Assembly (NCBI GenBank): GCA_016212925.1
Contig: JACRDF010000052.1
Location: 1 to 64,000, forward strand
Origin: Desulfomonile tiedjei
GTDB lineage: Bacteria > Desulfobacterota > Desulfomonilia > Desulfomonilales > Desulfomonilaceae
Length of the DNA stretch: 64,000 nt
Reading direction: 5' to 3'
Shown: positions 33,061-42,433 of the stretch, piece after piece
How the letters are laid out: the number at the start of each line of letters is the position of its first letter
Position numbering within the stretch: position 1 is the stretch's first letter
Notes under the pieces: model-generated
What the model was told of the DNA's origin: nothing
The model's database searches: none
The model's input: the letters and a program-made list of their open reading frames with translations, nothing else
Position numbers and translations under genes: made by a program

Positions 33061-33753
33061 CTAAAGTTCGTCCTCATAGGAGGATGGGTTTTCGATTGTC
33101 TTTCTGTCGGAGATTTCGTGCGACAAAGACCCCTCCTTCATTACATATAAGCGGTCTGCCAGGCGCCCTACTGTGGCAAGGTTCTGCTCCACCACCAGCA
33201 TGGTGACCTTCGTTTTCATGCCAAGCAAAATGTCTATGATTTCCCCAATAATGATAGCTGCCAGGCCCTCGGTTGGTTCGTCGACGAGCAGAAGCTGTGG
33301 GTCCCCGATGAGCGCTCGGCCTATAAGGAGGATCTGCCGCTCCCCGCCTGAGAGACCCTTTGCCTTCGAATCCAGAAGGCTCTTCATTTTTGGGTGTATG
33401 GCTACTACCTTTGCGATGGCCTCATCCAGGCTCTGTCCTGTCGGATACGCTGCCAATTCGATGTTTTCCCGCACGGTCAACTCGCCGAAGACCCTTTTGT
33501 CCTGATAGACGTATCTTATGCCCATCAGAGCCACGTTTTCCAGAGGCAGACCATCTATCCTGTTTCCCCTGAATGTGATGGCTCCCCCGGCGGGCGGCAT
33601 GAACCCCCCGATGCTTCTGAGCAATGTGGTCTTGCCGGCCCCGTTGCGGCCCACCACGCACACCAGCTCCCCTTCTTTCAAATGCAATGATATACCGTGC
33701 AGCACTTGGGCGGGCCCATAGCGGACGTCAAGGTTCTCGACATTTAGTAGCAT
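33061..33753 (-). CDS. livF: LIV-type ABC transporter ATPase LivF (second system)
   Basis: 230-residue ATPase: Walker A GRNGAGKTT, signature LSGGERQILLIGRAL, Walker B LLLVDEPTEGL, H-loop region MLVVEQNLATV. Start 33753 is preceded by GGAAG and overlaps livG by 10 bp. The C-terminal tail NPSSYEDEL is short and acidic. Confidence 0.92.
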   Translation of the reverse strand: MLLNVENLDVRYGPAQVLHGISLHLKEGELVCVVGRNGAGKTTLLRSIGGFMPPAGGAITFRGNRIDGLPLENVALMGIRYVYQDKRVFGELTVRENIELAAYPTGQSLDEAIAKVVAIHPKMKSLLDSKAKGLSGGERQILLIGRALIGDPQLLLVDEPTEGLAAIIIGEIIDILLGMKTKVTMLVVEQNLATVGRLADRLYVMKEGSLSHEISDRKTIENPSSYEDEL

Positions 33754-34514
33754 CCCAGTTCTTCCTTGCCCCAATAACACTCTCGGACCTGGGGATCGCA
33801 AATGACCTGGGCAGGATCACCCTTGCAGATCATTCTGCCCTCGTTGATTACGCACAGGCTGTCCACCAGATCCATCAACTTGGAAATCTTGTGCTCTATG
33901 ATAACGATGGTGAATTGACCCTTAATCTTGTTTATGACCCGGCTGATGTGCGCTATGTCCACCAGGCTGAGTCCGGCGAACGGCTCGTCCAGAAGAAGGA
34001 CGCGCGGCTTCAGCGAAAGAGCAAGAGCTATCTCCAACTCCCGCTTCTCTCCGTAGGACATATCCGAGGTTTTGACCTCCGATTTGTCGGCAATCCCCAG
34101 CACATCCAGAGCGTGCAGGCACTCCTCCTCCAACCCGCGGTAGTGGAGGTTCTTGAAGAAAAAACGAAGCTTCGAACTGTAGTCCGGGCCATTGCGCACC
34201 CGGGCCAGCATCATGTTTTCCATCACCGTCATGGTGTCGAAAACCGATACAAGCTGAAATGTGCGGGCAATGCCCAAGATCACTCGTTCATGCGGACTAG
34301 TGCGGGTGATGTCTTTGCCACGGTAGAATACTCGGCCCTCCTGTGGCCGGTAATAGCCTGTAAGCAGATTGAAGAACGTCGACTTGCCGGCCCCGTTGGG
34401 GCCCATAATACCAGCGGTTTCGCCCTCGAACACCTCATACGTGACGTTGTTGACCGCTACCAAGCCGTCAAAATTCTTGATTACTCCTGCGGTGGACAAG
34501 ATCGGTTGAGCCAT
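33744..34514 (-). CDS. livG: LIV-type ABC transporter ATPase LivG (second system)
   Basis: 256-residue ATPase: Walker A GPNGAGKST, degenerate signature MSYGEKRELEIALAL, Walker B VLLLDEPFAGL, and the LivG segment ARTFQLVSVFDTMTVMENMM. It lies 64 bp after the binding-protein gene. With LivF it energises the second LIV importer. Confidence 0.92.
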   Translation of the reverse strand: MAQPILSTAGVIKNFDGLVAVNNVTYEVFEGETAGIMGPNGAGKSTFFNLLTGYYRPQEGRVFYRGKDITRTSPHERVILGIARTFQLVSVFDTMTVMENMMLARVRNGPDYSSKLRFFFKNLHYRGLEEECLHALDVLGIADKSEVKTSDMSYGEKRELEIALALSLKPRVLLLDEPFAGLSLVDIAHISRVINKIKGQFTIVIIEHKISKLMDLVDSLCVINEGRMICKGDPAQVICDPQVRECYWGKEELGCY

Positions 34515-34578
34515 GGTCGAGCACCATCATTGTTGTGGAGGAGAGGCGGCCAGTGCCGTCTCTCCATCGGCTGACAGG

Positions 34579-35829
34579 TTAGTAGCCTTCGCTCTTCAGG
34601 GAGGGCAGGTAGTCGTCTCCGGTGTAGGCGCCTATCACTTTGACCAGGTCCCATTTTCCCTTGCGCTCTTTGGGTCCTTTGCCGACCACCACAAAGGCGC
34701 CGTACTTGAAAACAGGCTGATGGTCCTCGCGCCACTTGCCAGGGCCCTTCATTGATGGAAACTCGGGACTCTTCATGATAGCTTCAGCCACCTTCTTGGG
34801 GTCGGTGGACTGGGCCAGTTCTATGCCTCTGATAAGTTCCCTGCATCCCACGTAGGTCATACCGGCATAAGGGTCCGGAGGCTCGCCGTAGACCTTTTCG
34901 TATTTTTCCACAAAGGCTTTGCCCTCCTTGACCACCTCTGCATCCTGAAAGCCCTCCAGGTTCCAGTACCAGGACATCAAAGAGTAAACGCCTTCCAGGG
35001 CCTCGGCGGGTACGCCGCTGCCGAATACATTGGTCATCCAGTTGAACCAAATTTTGGTTTTGTTCTTCAATCCCAACTCGTGAGCCTGCTTGAGCACCGC
35101 GATGGCGCCGGTGCCCCACTGGGCCATCATGCAGACGTCAGGTTTGGCATCCGCGATCTTCTGGATGTACGGGGTATAGTCCGCGGTCTGGACAGGGGCC
35201 TCGTCGTAGATGACTTCTACTTTGTGTTTCGCGAAGGCTGCTTTGGCTCCCTCGTATTGGTCACGGCCAAACGCGTAGGCCGGCGCCAGAAAGTAAACCT
35301 TCTTGGGTTTCAGGTTGGTGGCAATGTAAGCAGCGCCGGAATATCCGATAGCGTAAGCGCTACCGTGGATACCAAACGTGGTGGGGGCTAATTCCTTTTT
35401 TGCGAACATTTCCATGGGGGCTACGCATGTAGAAATATACAGCAGCGGCTCACTGGAAACCTGGTTGTTCAGTGCCTTGGAAATAGCCGCAAAAGTCGAG
35501 CCCACCAGGCCCGCAACCTTTTCCTCGTTGCGCAACTCCTTGAAGCGACGCACAGCCACGTCTCCCTTGGTCTCGTCATCCCTGATCACGGCCTCGACCG
35601 GAATCTTCTTGTCTCCCAGCTTCACGCCACCCGCTGCGTTGATTTCTTTGATGGCCATCTCCGCGCCCTTCATCTGCACAGGGCCGATGGGCGACGCTGG
35701 GCCGGTCAGGCCGAACATCAGGCCGATTTTGATCTTGTCGGCCGCCTCCGCCGGCCCTGGGCCTGCAATCCCCAGTGCCAAGGTCACCAATGTCAGACAG
35801 ACAAATAAGATGGTCGCTCGCTGTTCCAT
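34579..35829 (-). CDS. LIV-type ABC transporter substrate-binding protein, copy A
   Basis: Periplasmic receptor of 416 residues. The signal peptide (ATILFVCLTLVTLALGIAG) is cleaved near AEA. The mature start KIKIGLMFGLTGPASPIGPV is typical of the type I binding fold. It is nearly the twin of the protein encoded immediately upstream (36172-37422): same length, same ending (DYLPSLKSEGY), and long identical stretches such as FNWMTNVFGSGVP. GGAGGG precedes ATG 35829. The two receptors may give one permease two ligand ranges. Confidence 0.9.
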   Translation of the reverse strand: MEQRATILFVCLTLVTLALGIAGPGPAEAADKIKIGLMFGLTGPASPIGPVQMKGAEMAIKEINAAGGVKLGDKKIPVEAVIRDDETKGDVAVRRFKELRNEEKVAGLVGSTFAAISKALNNQVSSEPLLYISTCVAPMEMFAKKELAPTTFGIHGSAYAIGYSGAAYIATNLKPKKVYFLAPAYAFGRDQYEGAKAAFAKHKVEVIYDEAPVQTADYTPYIQKIADAKPDVCMMAQWGTGAIAVLKQAHELGLKNKTKIWFNWMTNVFGSGVPAEALEGVYSLMSWYWNLEGFQDAEVVKEGKAFVEKYEKVYGEPPDPYAGMTYVGCRELIRGIELAQSTDPKKVAEAIMKSPEFPSMKGPGKWREDHQPVFKYGAFVVVGKGPKERKGKWDLVKVIGAYTGDDYLPSLKSEGY

Positions 35830-36171
35830 GATTGTCCCTCCTTGTGATTAATCACCTCTGGCCGGGTTATGAGCCCTTTGGCCTAACGCAGGTTCACATT
35901 CAGAGAATGTTGTGCCGGCACCGACAGACGTAATCCGGACCTATACTGATGCGTATTGAAAATGGTCACTCATCGAACGGTTTCCGGCTCGTGTAGGGGC
36001 ACGGCATGCCGTGCCCCTACCGGGCTATTTCCGCAACGTGTTCGGCTCAATTTCAATGCGCCATCCTATGGCTCCAAGATCGCGCATCGGCCTACGGTTC
36101 GGCACTCTTGCCGGGTGCATTTCCTTTGGGAGAGGAGAGCGGCGAGGGGCCGCTCCTCACACGTTAACAGC
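35830..36171. repeat. Spacer between twin binding-protein genes with a 28-bp palindrome
   Basis: No gene. A perfect 28-bp palindrome lies at 35993-36020 (arm gtaggggcacggca and its exact inverse, no loop). This type of palindrome is widely dispersed in some bacterial genomes. It may partly end transcription between the two receptor genes. Confidence 0.8.
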
Positions 36172-37422
36172 TTAATAACCCTCACTCTTCAGGGAGGGCA
36201 GGTAGTCGTCGCCGGTATAGGCTCCAATGACCTTGACCAGGTCCCATTTGCCTTTGCGGTCTTTGGGCCCTTTACCCTGGACCACGAACGCGCCATATTT
36301 GAAGATCGGCTGATGGTCTTCGCGCCATTTGCCCGGTCCCTTCATAGAAAGGAATTCGGGACTCTTTCCAATCGCCTCGGCGATTTTGCCGGGGTCGGTG
36401 GACTGAGCCAATTCGATGCCTCGGATAAGCTCCCTGCATCCCACGTAGGCCATTCCCGCGTAAGGATCGGGCGGCTCGCCGTACTGATTCTGGTATTTCT
36501 CCACGAAGGCTTTGCCCGCCTTGACCACCTCTGCATCCTCGAAACCTTCCAGATCCCAATACCAGGACATCAAGGAATAGACACCGTCGAGGGCCTCAGG
36601 CGGTACGCCGCTGCCGAAGACGTTGGTCATCCAGTTGAACCAAACCTTGGTCTTGTTCTTCAGACCCATCTCATTGGCCTGCTTCAGCACCGCAATGGCG
36701 CCTGTACCCCATTGGCCCAGCATGCAAATGTCCGGCTGCGCGTCGGCAATCTTCTTGAGGTAGGGGGTGTAGTCGGCCGTATCGACGGGAGCCTCATCGT
36801 AGGTTACTTCCACGCCGTATTTGGCAAAGGCCGCTTTTGCTCCCGCGTATTGGTCGCGACCGAAGGCGTAGGCCGGCGCGAAGAAGTAGACTTTCTTGTG
36901 CTTCAGCTTGGTGGCAATGTACGCAGCGCCTGAATATCCGATCGCGTAGGCGGTGCCATGGATGCCAAAGGTGGTTGGCGCCAATTCGGTCTTTGCGAAC
37001 ATGTCTATCGGGGCCACGCATGCCGATATATACAGAACAGGCTGAGTACGAATCTCAGTGTTCAGGTCCTTGGAAATACCTGCAAAGGTAGAGCCCACGA
37101 GACCCACCATTTTGAACTGCTCTCGCATCTCCTTGAAGCGGCGCACAGCCACATCACCCTTGGTCTCGTCATCCCTGACCACGGCCCGGATGAGAAACCG
37201 CTGGCCTCCCACCTTAACCCCTCCGGCCGCGTTAATTTCATCAATGGCCATTTTGGCGCCCTGCATCTGCACGGGGCCGATGGGCGATGCCGGGCCGGTG
37301 AGGCCGAACATCAGCCCGATATTAATCCTTTCAGGCGTCTGAGCCAGTCCCGGGCCAACAATTCCCAGGATTAGAGTTGCAACAATCAAACAGACAAACA
37401 AAACCGTCCTGCTATTCTTCAA
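36172..37422 (-). CDS. LIV-type ABC transporter substrate-binding protein, copy B (TTG start)
   Basis: 416-residue periplasmic receptor, near-duplicate of copy A. I set the start at TTG 37422. GGAGG lies about seven bases upstream, the resulting signal peptide (MKNSRTVLFVCLIVATLILG) aligns residue for residue with copy A, and both proteins then have exactly 416 residues. An earlier in-frame TTG at 37449 would place the ribosome site inside the coding region. The ligand pocket differs from copy A at scattered positions (for example IDMF/MEMF and IRTQP/VSSEP regions), so ligand preference may have diverged. It is the first transporter gene after the molybdenum hydroxylase, 130 bp away. Confidence 0.88.
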   Translation of the reverse strand: MKNSRTVLFVCLIVATLILGIVGPGLAQTPERINIGLMFGLTGPASPIGPVQMQGAKMAIDEINAAGGVKVGGQRFLIRAVVRDDETKGDVAVRRFKEMREQFKMVGLVGSTFAGISKDLNTEIRTQPVLYISACVAPIDMFAKTELAPTTFGIHGTAYAIGYSGAAYIATKLKHKKVYFFAPAYAFGRDQYAGAKAAFAKYGVEVTYDEAPVDTADYTPYLKKIADAQPDICMLGQWGTGAIAVLKQANEMGLKNKTKVWFNWMTNVFGSGVPPEALDGVYSLMSWYWDLEGFEDAEVVKAGKAFVEKYQNQYGEPPDPYAGMAYVGCRELIRGIELAQSTDPGKIAEAIGKSPEFLSMKGPGKWREDHQPIFKYGAFVVQGKGPKDRKGKWDLVKVIGAYTGDDYLPSLKSEGY

Positions 37423-37552
37423 AGCTGTCCCTCCTCGAAAGTAATACAACCTGCGGGCAGGTAGTAAGCCCCCTTAGTCCAGGGTTCACCCCCCACTTGT
37501 TACGTTGTCTCCTCTCTCTGCAAGGACGCCACATGGTCGTCGAGAGATAGGT

Positions 37553-39949
37553 TTAGTTTTTCGGTGGTCCACCGGCCTCTTTGATAGCCAGAAAGACCTT
37601 TTCGGGATCGGCCGGCAATGACCGCACTCTTCCTCCACACGCGTTGCTGATGGCATTCAAAATTGCCGGCGTTGCGGGTATGTTGGGCATTTCTCCAATA
37701 CCTTTAGCCCCATAGGGACCCAACTCGTTGGCCATCTCCAGAATTACCGGTTGGATGTCAGGAACGTCCAGGGCAGTCGGTATGAGATAGTCTTGCAGGT
37801 TGGTGTTTTGTATGACGCCATCCTGCACGACCACCTCCTCCATGAGAGCGTATCCCAAGCCCATGGCCACACCACCTTCAATCTGGCCTTCCAGGGCGCG
37901 AGGGTTGATGGCCTTGCCCACGTCAAACGCTGCCACGTAATACTCGATCTCCACCTCCCCGGTTTCGACATCAACCACCACCTGGGCCATGTGGGTGGAA
38001 TAGGTGTAAACGAAATAAGGATTGCCCTGACCGGTCTCGGGATCCAGGCTCGGGGCAGGTGGGGCCCACCAGCCCTGGCCGATAAGCCTCCTGCCCGTAG
38101 CCATGCATCGGGTAGCCACTTGCTTGAATTCAACGGATGTACCGGGATTATCGCGGTCGTACACCTTGCGGTCCCTGAACTCGAGCCTCTCGGAAGGGAT
38201 GTTAAGCATCTCGGAGGCTGCCTCGACCAGCGATGCTTTCACCTGGCGCGCGGCCATTATGATGGCATTGCCCATGAGGGTGGTAGAACGGCTGCCCACG
38301 GTGGGCCCTGATTCGGGCACCAAGTCTGTATCGGGCTGGACGAGGCGAACATCCTCCGGGCGTACTCCCAGCTCTTCTGCACAGATTTGAGGCAGCACGG
38401 TGAAAGACCCTTGCCCCATTTCGGTGATGCCGGTGTACAGAAGCACCGATCCGTCTTCGTGCAGGTGCACGTTAGCCCCGCAAGCGTCTCCCATCGTGCC
38501 TACGCTTGTGCGGTACCACCCCATGCCGATGCCCACTCCACGACGTTTGGTCCGCTCCTCGTCAATGTAGCCCGTCTCTTTGAAGCGTCGATCCCATTCG
38601 AACGCGTCAGCGCAAGCATCGAGAGTCTCCTTCAGCCCAACGCTTTGATCCAAAACCTGACCGGTAGCCGTGTCCGAACCTAGCTCGAAGGCGTTCTTTT
38701 GCCGAATCTCCATGGGACTGACGCCCAGGTCCAGTGCCAGTTCGTCCATAATTTGCTCATGCGCGATGTGCACCTGGGGGGCCCCAAAGCCACGCATGGC
38801 CCCTCCGTAAGGATGATTGGTATAGCAGAGGTAAGCGTCCACCTTTACGTTGGGGATCACATAGGGCCCGGGCATCATGACCATTGCATGCACATGAGAA
38901 CCACCGGCAGGAGGAATTCTCGGCCCCAGGGAAGCGTAAGCTCCCTGCTCGTCATAAATCACCCCCTCGAACGCGACCAGGGCGCCGTCTTTTTTGGCTC
39001 CGATCTTGACTTCCATGATCATGGGATGGCGTTTGGCCGTCTGGAGAGTTACCTCCTCTCGCTCCAGGGCCATGACCACCGGCTGCCCTGTGTGGTAGGC
39101 CAGCAGCGCTGCACGGCAGCCCAAGTCGATCGGCGAGTCCTCCTTGCCTCCGAAGCCTCCGCCCATGTGAATTTGGCGGCACCGGACCATATTTATGGGC
39201 AAACCCAACACAGGAGCTACGTTACGACGGACCGTAAACGGTGCCTGCATGGGGCCTTCCACCAGCATTGTCCCGTTGGGCTGAGGCACGGCCATTACCA
39301 TGTCAGGTTCCATATAGGCATGTTCCAGGAAGGGGACCTGATAGGTCCGCTCCAAGATTACGTCAGCTTCTGCAAAACCTTTTTCCACATCTCCTTTGCG
39401 GAGCTTGTCGTAGGAGAGCAGGTTGCCCTTGTCGTGGACTTTGGGAGCGTCGTCCTTTAAAGCATCGCGCGGGTCGAACACAGCGGGCAAGGCCTCGTAT
39501 TGCACCTGTATGAGGGCAAGAGCCTCCTGGGCTATCCTTTCGGTTTCAGCCGCCACCAGGGCCACGCCGTCGCCCACAAAGCGCACCTTGTCGCCGCAGA
39601 TCACCGGCTGGTCGGGGATGATGGCTCCGAAGCCATTGCGTCCCGGCACGTCCTTGGCTGTGAGCACAGCCACCACTCCCTCAAGTTTCTCGGCTTCCGT
39701 GGTGTCAATGGATCTGATTAGAGCATGAGGATAGGGACTGCGCAAGATCTTCCCATGCAGGAAACCCTCTTGCAGGTAATCGGCCCCAAACTTGAGCTTG
39801 CCGGTCACCTTGAGAGGGTCATCCGTCCTGGTCACCGACTGCCCGGCCACTGCCAATTCGGCTTCCCTGAACCTGATCAACGGCAAGAAATCGGTCCTCT
39901 CTTTGGTTAGGACCTTAACCTTTTTCTTCTCATCGCTATTCTTAGACAT
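37553..39949 (-). CDS. Xanthine dehydrogenase-family molybdopterin-binding (large) subunit
   Basis: 798-residue catalytic subunit of a molybdenum hydroxylase. Cofactor-binding motifs are GGGFGGKED and GGAMRGFGAPQ, and the active-site Glu lies in GAKGIGEMPNIPATPAILNA near the C-terminus, so catalysis should be intact. Enzymes of this family hydroxylate aldehydes, purines, nicotinate-type heterocycles or 4-hydroxybenzoyl-CoA with water as oxygen source, in the cytoplasm. AAGGAAGGTG precedes the ATG. Genes for FAD and 2Fe-2S subunits lie just upstream, giving the usual three-subunit enzyme. Cotranscription with a LIV importer suggests the substrate is imported. No sulfurtransferase (XdhC-like) maturation gene is in the window. 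Confidence 0.92.
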   Translation of the reverse strand: MSKNSDEKKKVKVLTKERTDFLPLIRFREAELAVAGQSVTRTDDPLKVTGKLKFGADYLQEGFLHGKILRSPYPHALIRSIDTTEAEKLEGVVAVLTAKDVPGRNGFGAIIPDQPVICGDKVRFVGDGVALVAAETERIAQEALALIQVQYEALPAVFDPRDALKDDAPKVHDKGNLLSYDKLRKGDVEKGFAEADVILERTYQVPFLEHAYMEPDMVMAVPQPNGTMLVEGPMQAPFTVRRNVAPVLGLPINMVRCRQIHMGGGFGGKEDSPIDLGCRAALLAYHTGQPVVMALEREEVTLQTAKRHPMIMEVKIGAKKDGALVAFEGVIYDEQGAYASLGPRIPPAGGSHVHAMVMMPGPYVIPNVKVDAYLCYTNHPYGGAMRGFGAPQVHIAHEQIMDELALDLGVSPMEIRQKNAFELGSDTATGQVLDQSVGLKETLDACADAFEWDRRFKETGYIDEERTKRRGVGIGMGWYRTSVGTMGDACGANVHLHEDGSVLLYTGITEMGQGSFTVLPQICAEELGVRPEDVRLVQPDTDLVPESGPTVGSRSTTLMGNAIIMAARQVKASLVEAASEMLNIPSERLEFRDRKVYDRDNPGTSVEFKQVATRCMATGRRLIGQGWWAPPAPSLDPETGQGNPYFVYTYSTHMAQVVVDVETGEVEIEYYVAAFDVGKAINPRALEGQIEGGVAMGLGYALMEEVVVQDGVIQNTNLQDYLIPTALDVPDIQPVILEMANELGPYGAKGIGEMPNIPATPAILNAISNACGGRVRSLPADPEKVFLAIKEAGGPPKN

Positions 39950-39993
39950 GGCACCTTCCTTGTGCGGAAAGGCTTACCCTTGCAAAGCAGGGT

Positions 39994-40470
39994 CTAGGAC
40001 CGGCCGTTGGAGGCCACATTCTTGACTGCCTGGACGATCTTGCGGTAACCGGTGCAGCGGCAAAGGACGCCGGATAGGGCTTTCCTGATTTCCTTATCGT
40101 CCGGGTTCGGATTTCTGCTCAAAAGGGCCTTCGCGTTCATGATCATCCCGGGCGTGCAGAAACCGCATTGCGCCGCACCCACGTCCATAAACGCCTCCTG
40201 GAGGGGATCCAACGATCCGTCGGCATTCTGCAATCCTTCTATAGTGGTAACCTCTCGGCCTTGCACCTTGAGCGCAGGGATCAAGCAGGAATTGTAAGCT
40301 TCTCCATCGACCAGTACCGTGCAAGCGCCGCATTCTCCTTGGCGACACCCCGCCTTGGTTCCGGTCAGACCGAAATTCTCTCTGAGGAGGTCAACCAGCA
40401 GGGTGCCGGGGCTAACCGCCACCTCGACGGTCCGTCCGTTCAATTTGAATGAAAACTGGATACCGCTCAT
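39994..40470 (-). CDS. 2Fe-2S subunit of the molybdenum hydroxylase
   Basis: 158-residue electron-transfer subunit with two clusters. The N-terminal plant-type 2Fe-2S cluster is in CRQGECGACTVLVDG with a fourth Cys in YNSCLIP. The second cluster is in CGFCTPGM and CRCTGY. All eight cysteines are present. The start at 40470 has AGGAG. It links the large subunit to the FAD subunit. Confidence 0.94.
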   Translation of the reverse strand: MSGIQFSFKLNGRTVEVAVSPGTLLVDLLRENFGLTGTKAGCRQGECGACTVLVDGEAYNSCLIPALKVQGREVTTIEGLQNADGSLDPLQEAFMDVGAAQCGFCTPGMIMNAKALLSRNPNPDDKEIRKALSGVLCRCTGYRKIVQAVKNVASNGRS

Positions 40471-40484
40471 TACCAAATCTCCTA

Positions 40485-41405
40485 TTACAGAGTGCAGCCC
40501 GCCTGCTCCAGAGCCTTTCGCAAGCCTCTCTTCACGAGAACTTTTACCATTTCCTGCCGGTACTCGCTCGAACCTCTCAGGAGGCTGCCTCGGGGGGAGC
40601 AGTGGACACAAGTGTTTTCAGAAGCTTCTTGCAGGGTTTGGAGAGTGGCCGGCTTGCCCTTAATCAAGTCTTCAATGTGCTTGTCACGAAACGGTACCGG
40701 AGCCACCGGACCCAAAGCGATAGCTGATTCGGTTATGGCCTGCTTAGCCGGGTCTGTCGTCACCACCACCGCACATACCAGCATTGGCAGGGCCAGGGCT
40801 TTTCGCTTGCTCAGGCGCTGGAAGCTGCATCCTTGGTTGGGCCCCAGCGGCTTGAATTCGATTCGAGTCAGGATTTCGCGACTGGGATCCACCGCGGTCT
40901 TTCCCAAATCCAAGAAGAACTCCTGGAGCTTTACCACTCGGTCTCCGTTGGTAGAGGCGATAGTCACTCGAGCGTCCAAGGCCAATAAAGGGATGCTGGA
41001 ATCAGCAGCGGGCCGGCCGCTGACTAGATTTCCGGCCACGGTGGCTATCCCGCGGATTTGGGGGGAGCCCACGGCGGCGCACGCGGAAGCCAAAAGTCCC
41101 GCTTTTTCCTTTATGAGAGGGGAAGCCGCGACCTGGGCGTGGGTAGCCAGAGCGCCAATAATTATATCGTCTCCTTGGAGGTCAATTCCGCCCATCCCCG
41201 GAATCCTGCTGATGTCAACCAGGGCATCCACCTCGTAGTCGCGTTTGCGAAGCTCCACTATGACATCCGTGCCTCCAGCTATTGTCCTGGCCCGACCTTT
41301 GCGCTCTCCCAGCATCCGGAGGGCCTCAGATAGGGTCTCCGGGACCAGGTATTCTTTCAGGGGAATGTCCCTGCGCCAATGCAAATCCTTAAAGGCTTGC
41401 GCCAT
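40485..41405 (-). CDS. FAD-binding subunit of the molybdenum hydroxylase
   Basis: 306-residue FAD subunit with the PP-loop motif TIAGGTDVIVEL and the second flavin motif GIATVAGNLVSGRPAADS (ATxxGN pattern). It lacks the extra 40-residue iron-sulfur insert of 4-hydroxybenzoyl-CoA reductase, so that specific enzyme is less likely. GGAGG supports ATG 41405; the upstream frame is rejected. It is first of the three enzyme genes, 14 bp before the 2Fe-2S gene. Confidence 0.9.
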   Translation of the reverse strand: MAQAFKDLHWRRDIPLKEYLVPETLSEALRMLGERKGRARTIAGGTDVIVELRKRDYEVDALVDISRIPGMGGIDLQGDDIIIGALATHAQVAASPLIKEKAGLLASACAAVGSPQIRGIATVAGNLVSGRPAADSSIPLLALDARVTIASTNGDRVVKLQEFFLDLGKTAVDPSREILTRIEFKPLGPNQGCSFQRLSKRKALALPMLVCAVVVTTDPAKQAITESAIALGPVAPVPFRDKHIEDLIKGKPATLQTLQEASENTCVHCSPRGSLLRGSSEYRQEMVKVLVKRGLRKALEQAGCTL

Positions 41406-41595
41406 CTTCTGACCTCCTCCCGAGATCTGTGAGGAAACCCATTGCACGGGGCTATCGGTGCATCCAACAATTTCTGTTTGATAGTTTACTTTAGGAATCT
41501 GAGGCCGCGTCCGGCGAAGAGTTGATACCTCCGCCACGCTCGCTTGCCAAAAAACATTCGGCCACGCCCGCCGGTGAACGATTTCTCATTCGAGG

Positions 41596-42384
41596 CTATG
41601 GGATCTCTTCAATGTTGAGATGATTTGCGGCACTCGCAGTAGCGCCCACAGCACTTAGCTTTCTCATTTTCAGGTCCTCGTCCCTCTGCCTTTGGAGTTC
41701 TCCCAGAGAGCGCTCAACCTGACACACGTGATCGTACATCTCCGCCGCCGCGCGTTCAGGGTCGCGAGCCCGAATTGCCTCGAAAATGCGGTCGTGGGCC
41801 CTGAATACTTCTTCGCTGGAACTCAGCCCCGGCCTGAGATGTCGCTTGCTGTCCTCCAGCACACTATTGACGAAATCCTGAATGAGTATGAAGACAGGGT
41901 TTCCGCTTGCCCTGGCAATTATGCGGTGAAAAGCTATCTCATGCGCATATATAGGGGCGCCACTCGTGATGGCTTGCAAACAGGCCTGATGTGTAGCCGC
42001 CAGATCATCCAAATCCTTCTCGCTCAAATGTTCGGCTGCCAGCCGGGCCAAATGAGGCTCAAAGATCTTCCGGACCTCTGACAGGTCCTGTACGGAAACG
42101 TTCTTGAAATAGAGAAAATTGGAGATGGACTCCCTGGTGATCTTCATGTCCACTTCCAGCACCACCGCCCCGCCGACCGCGCCCTTGCGCACTTCGAGAA
42201 AACCCATCGCCTCCAAGGCCCGGATGGCTTCCCGAAGGGAATGCTTGCTCACCCCGAAATTGCTCACCAACTCTTTCTCAGGTGGCAGTCTGTCACCCGG
42301 ATTGAGCGTTCCACTGAGTATAGCTTCTCGGATCTGAGAGATGATGTTCAAGGAGACCTTGTTTTGTCGGACCTCGTGAAACAA
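41596..42384 (-). CDS. FadR-type GntR transcriptional regulator
   Basis: 262-residue regulator with winged helix-turn-helix (IISQIREAILSGTLNPGDRL, PEKELVSNFGVSKHSLREAI) and an FCD ligand domain with metal His (EIAFHRIIA). Closely similar in layout and sequence to the regulator at 21417-22385 but without that protein's long tail. TTG 42384 follows AGAGGA at eight bases. It heads the minus-strand locus, 190 bp before the FAD-subunit gene, and lies divergent from the enoyl-CoA hydratase, so it may control both directions. Confidence 0.9.
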   Translation of the reverse strand: MFHEVRQNKVSLNIISQIREAILSGTLNPGDRLPPEKELVSNFGVSKHSLREAIRALEAMGFLEVRKGAVGGAVVLEVDMKITRESISNFLYFKNVSVQDLSEVRKIFEPHLARLAAEHLSEKDLDDLAATHQACLQAITSGAPIYAHEIAFHRIIARASGNPVFILIQDFVNSVLEDSKRHLRPGLSSSEEVFRAHDRIFEAIRARDPERAAAEMYDHVCQVERSLGELQRQRDEDLKMRKLSAVGATASAANHLNIEEIP

Positions 42385-42433
42385 GGCAAGAGTCCTCTAT
42401 TGGAGCTTCAAAGGGATAGGATTTCCTTTGACC

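Noticed and set aside
37553-41405. Assignment as 4-hydroxybenzoyl-CoA reductase
   Set aside because: The FAD subunit lacks the extra iron-sulfur insert typical of that enzyme.
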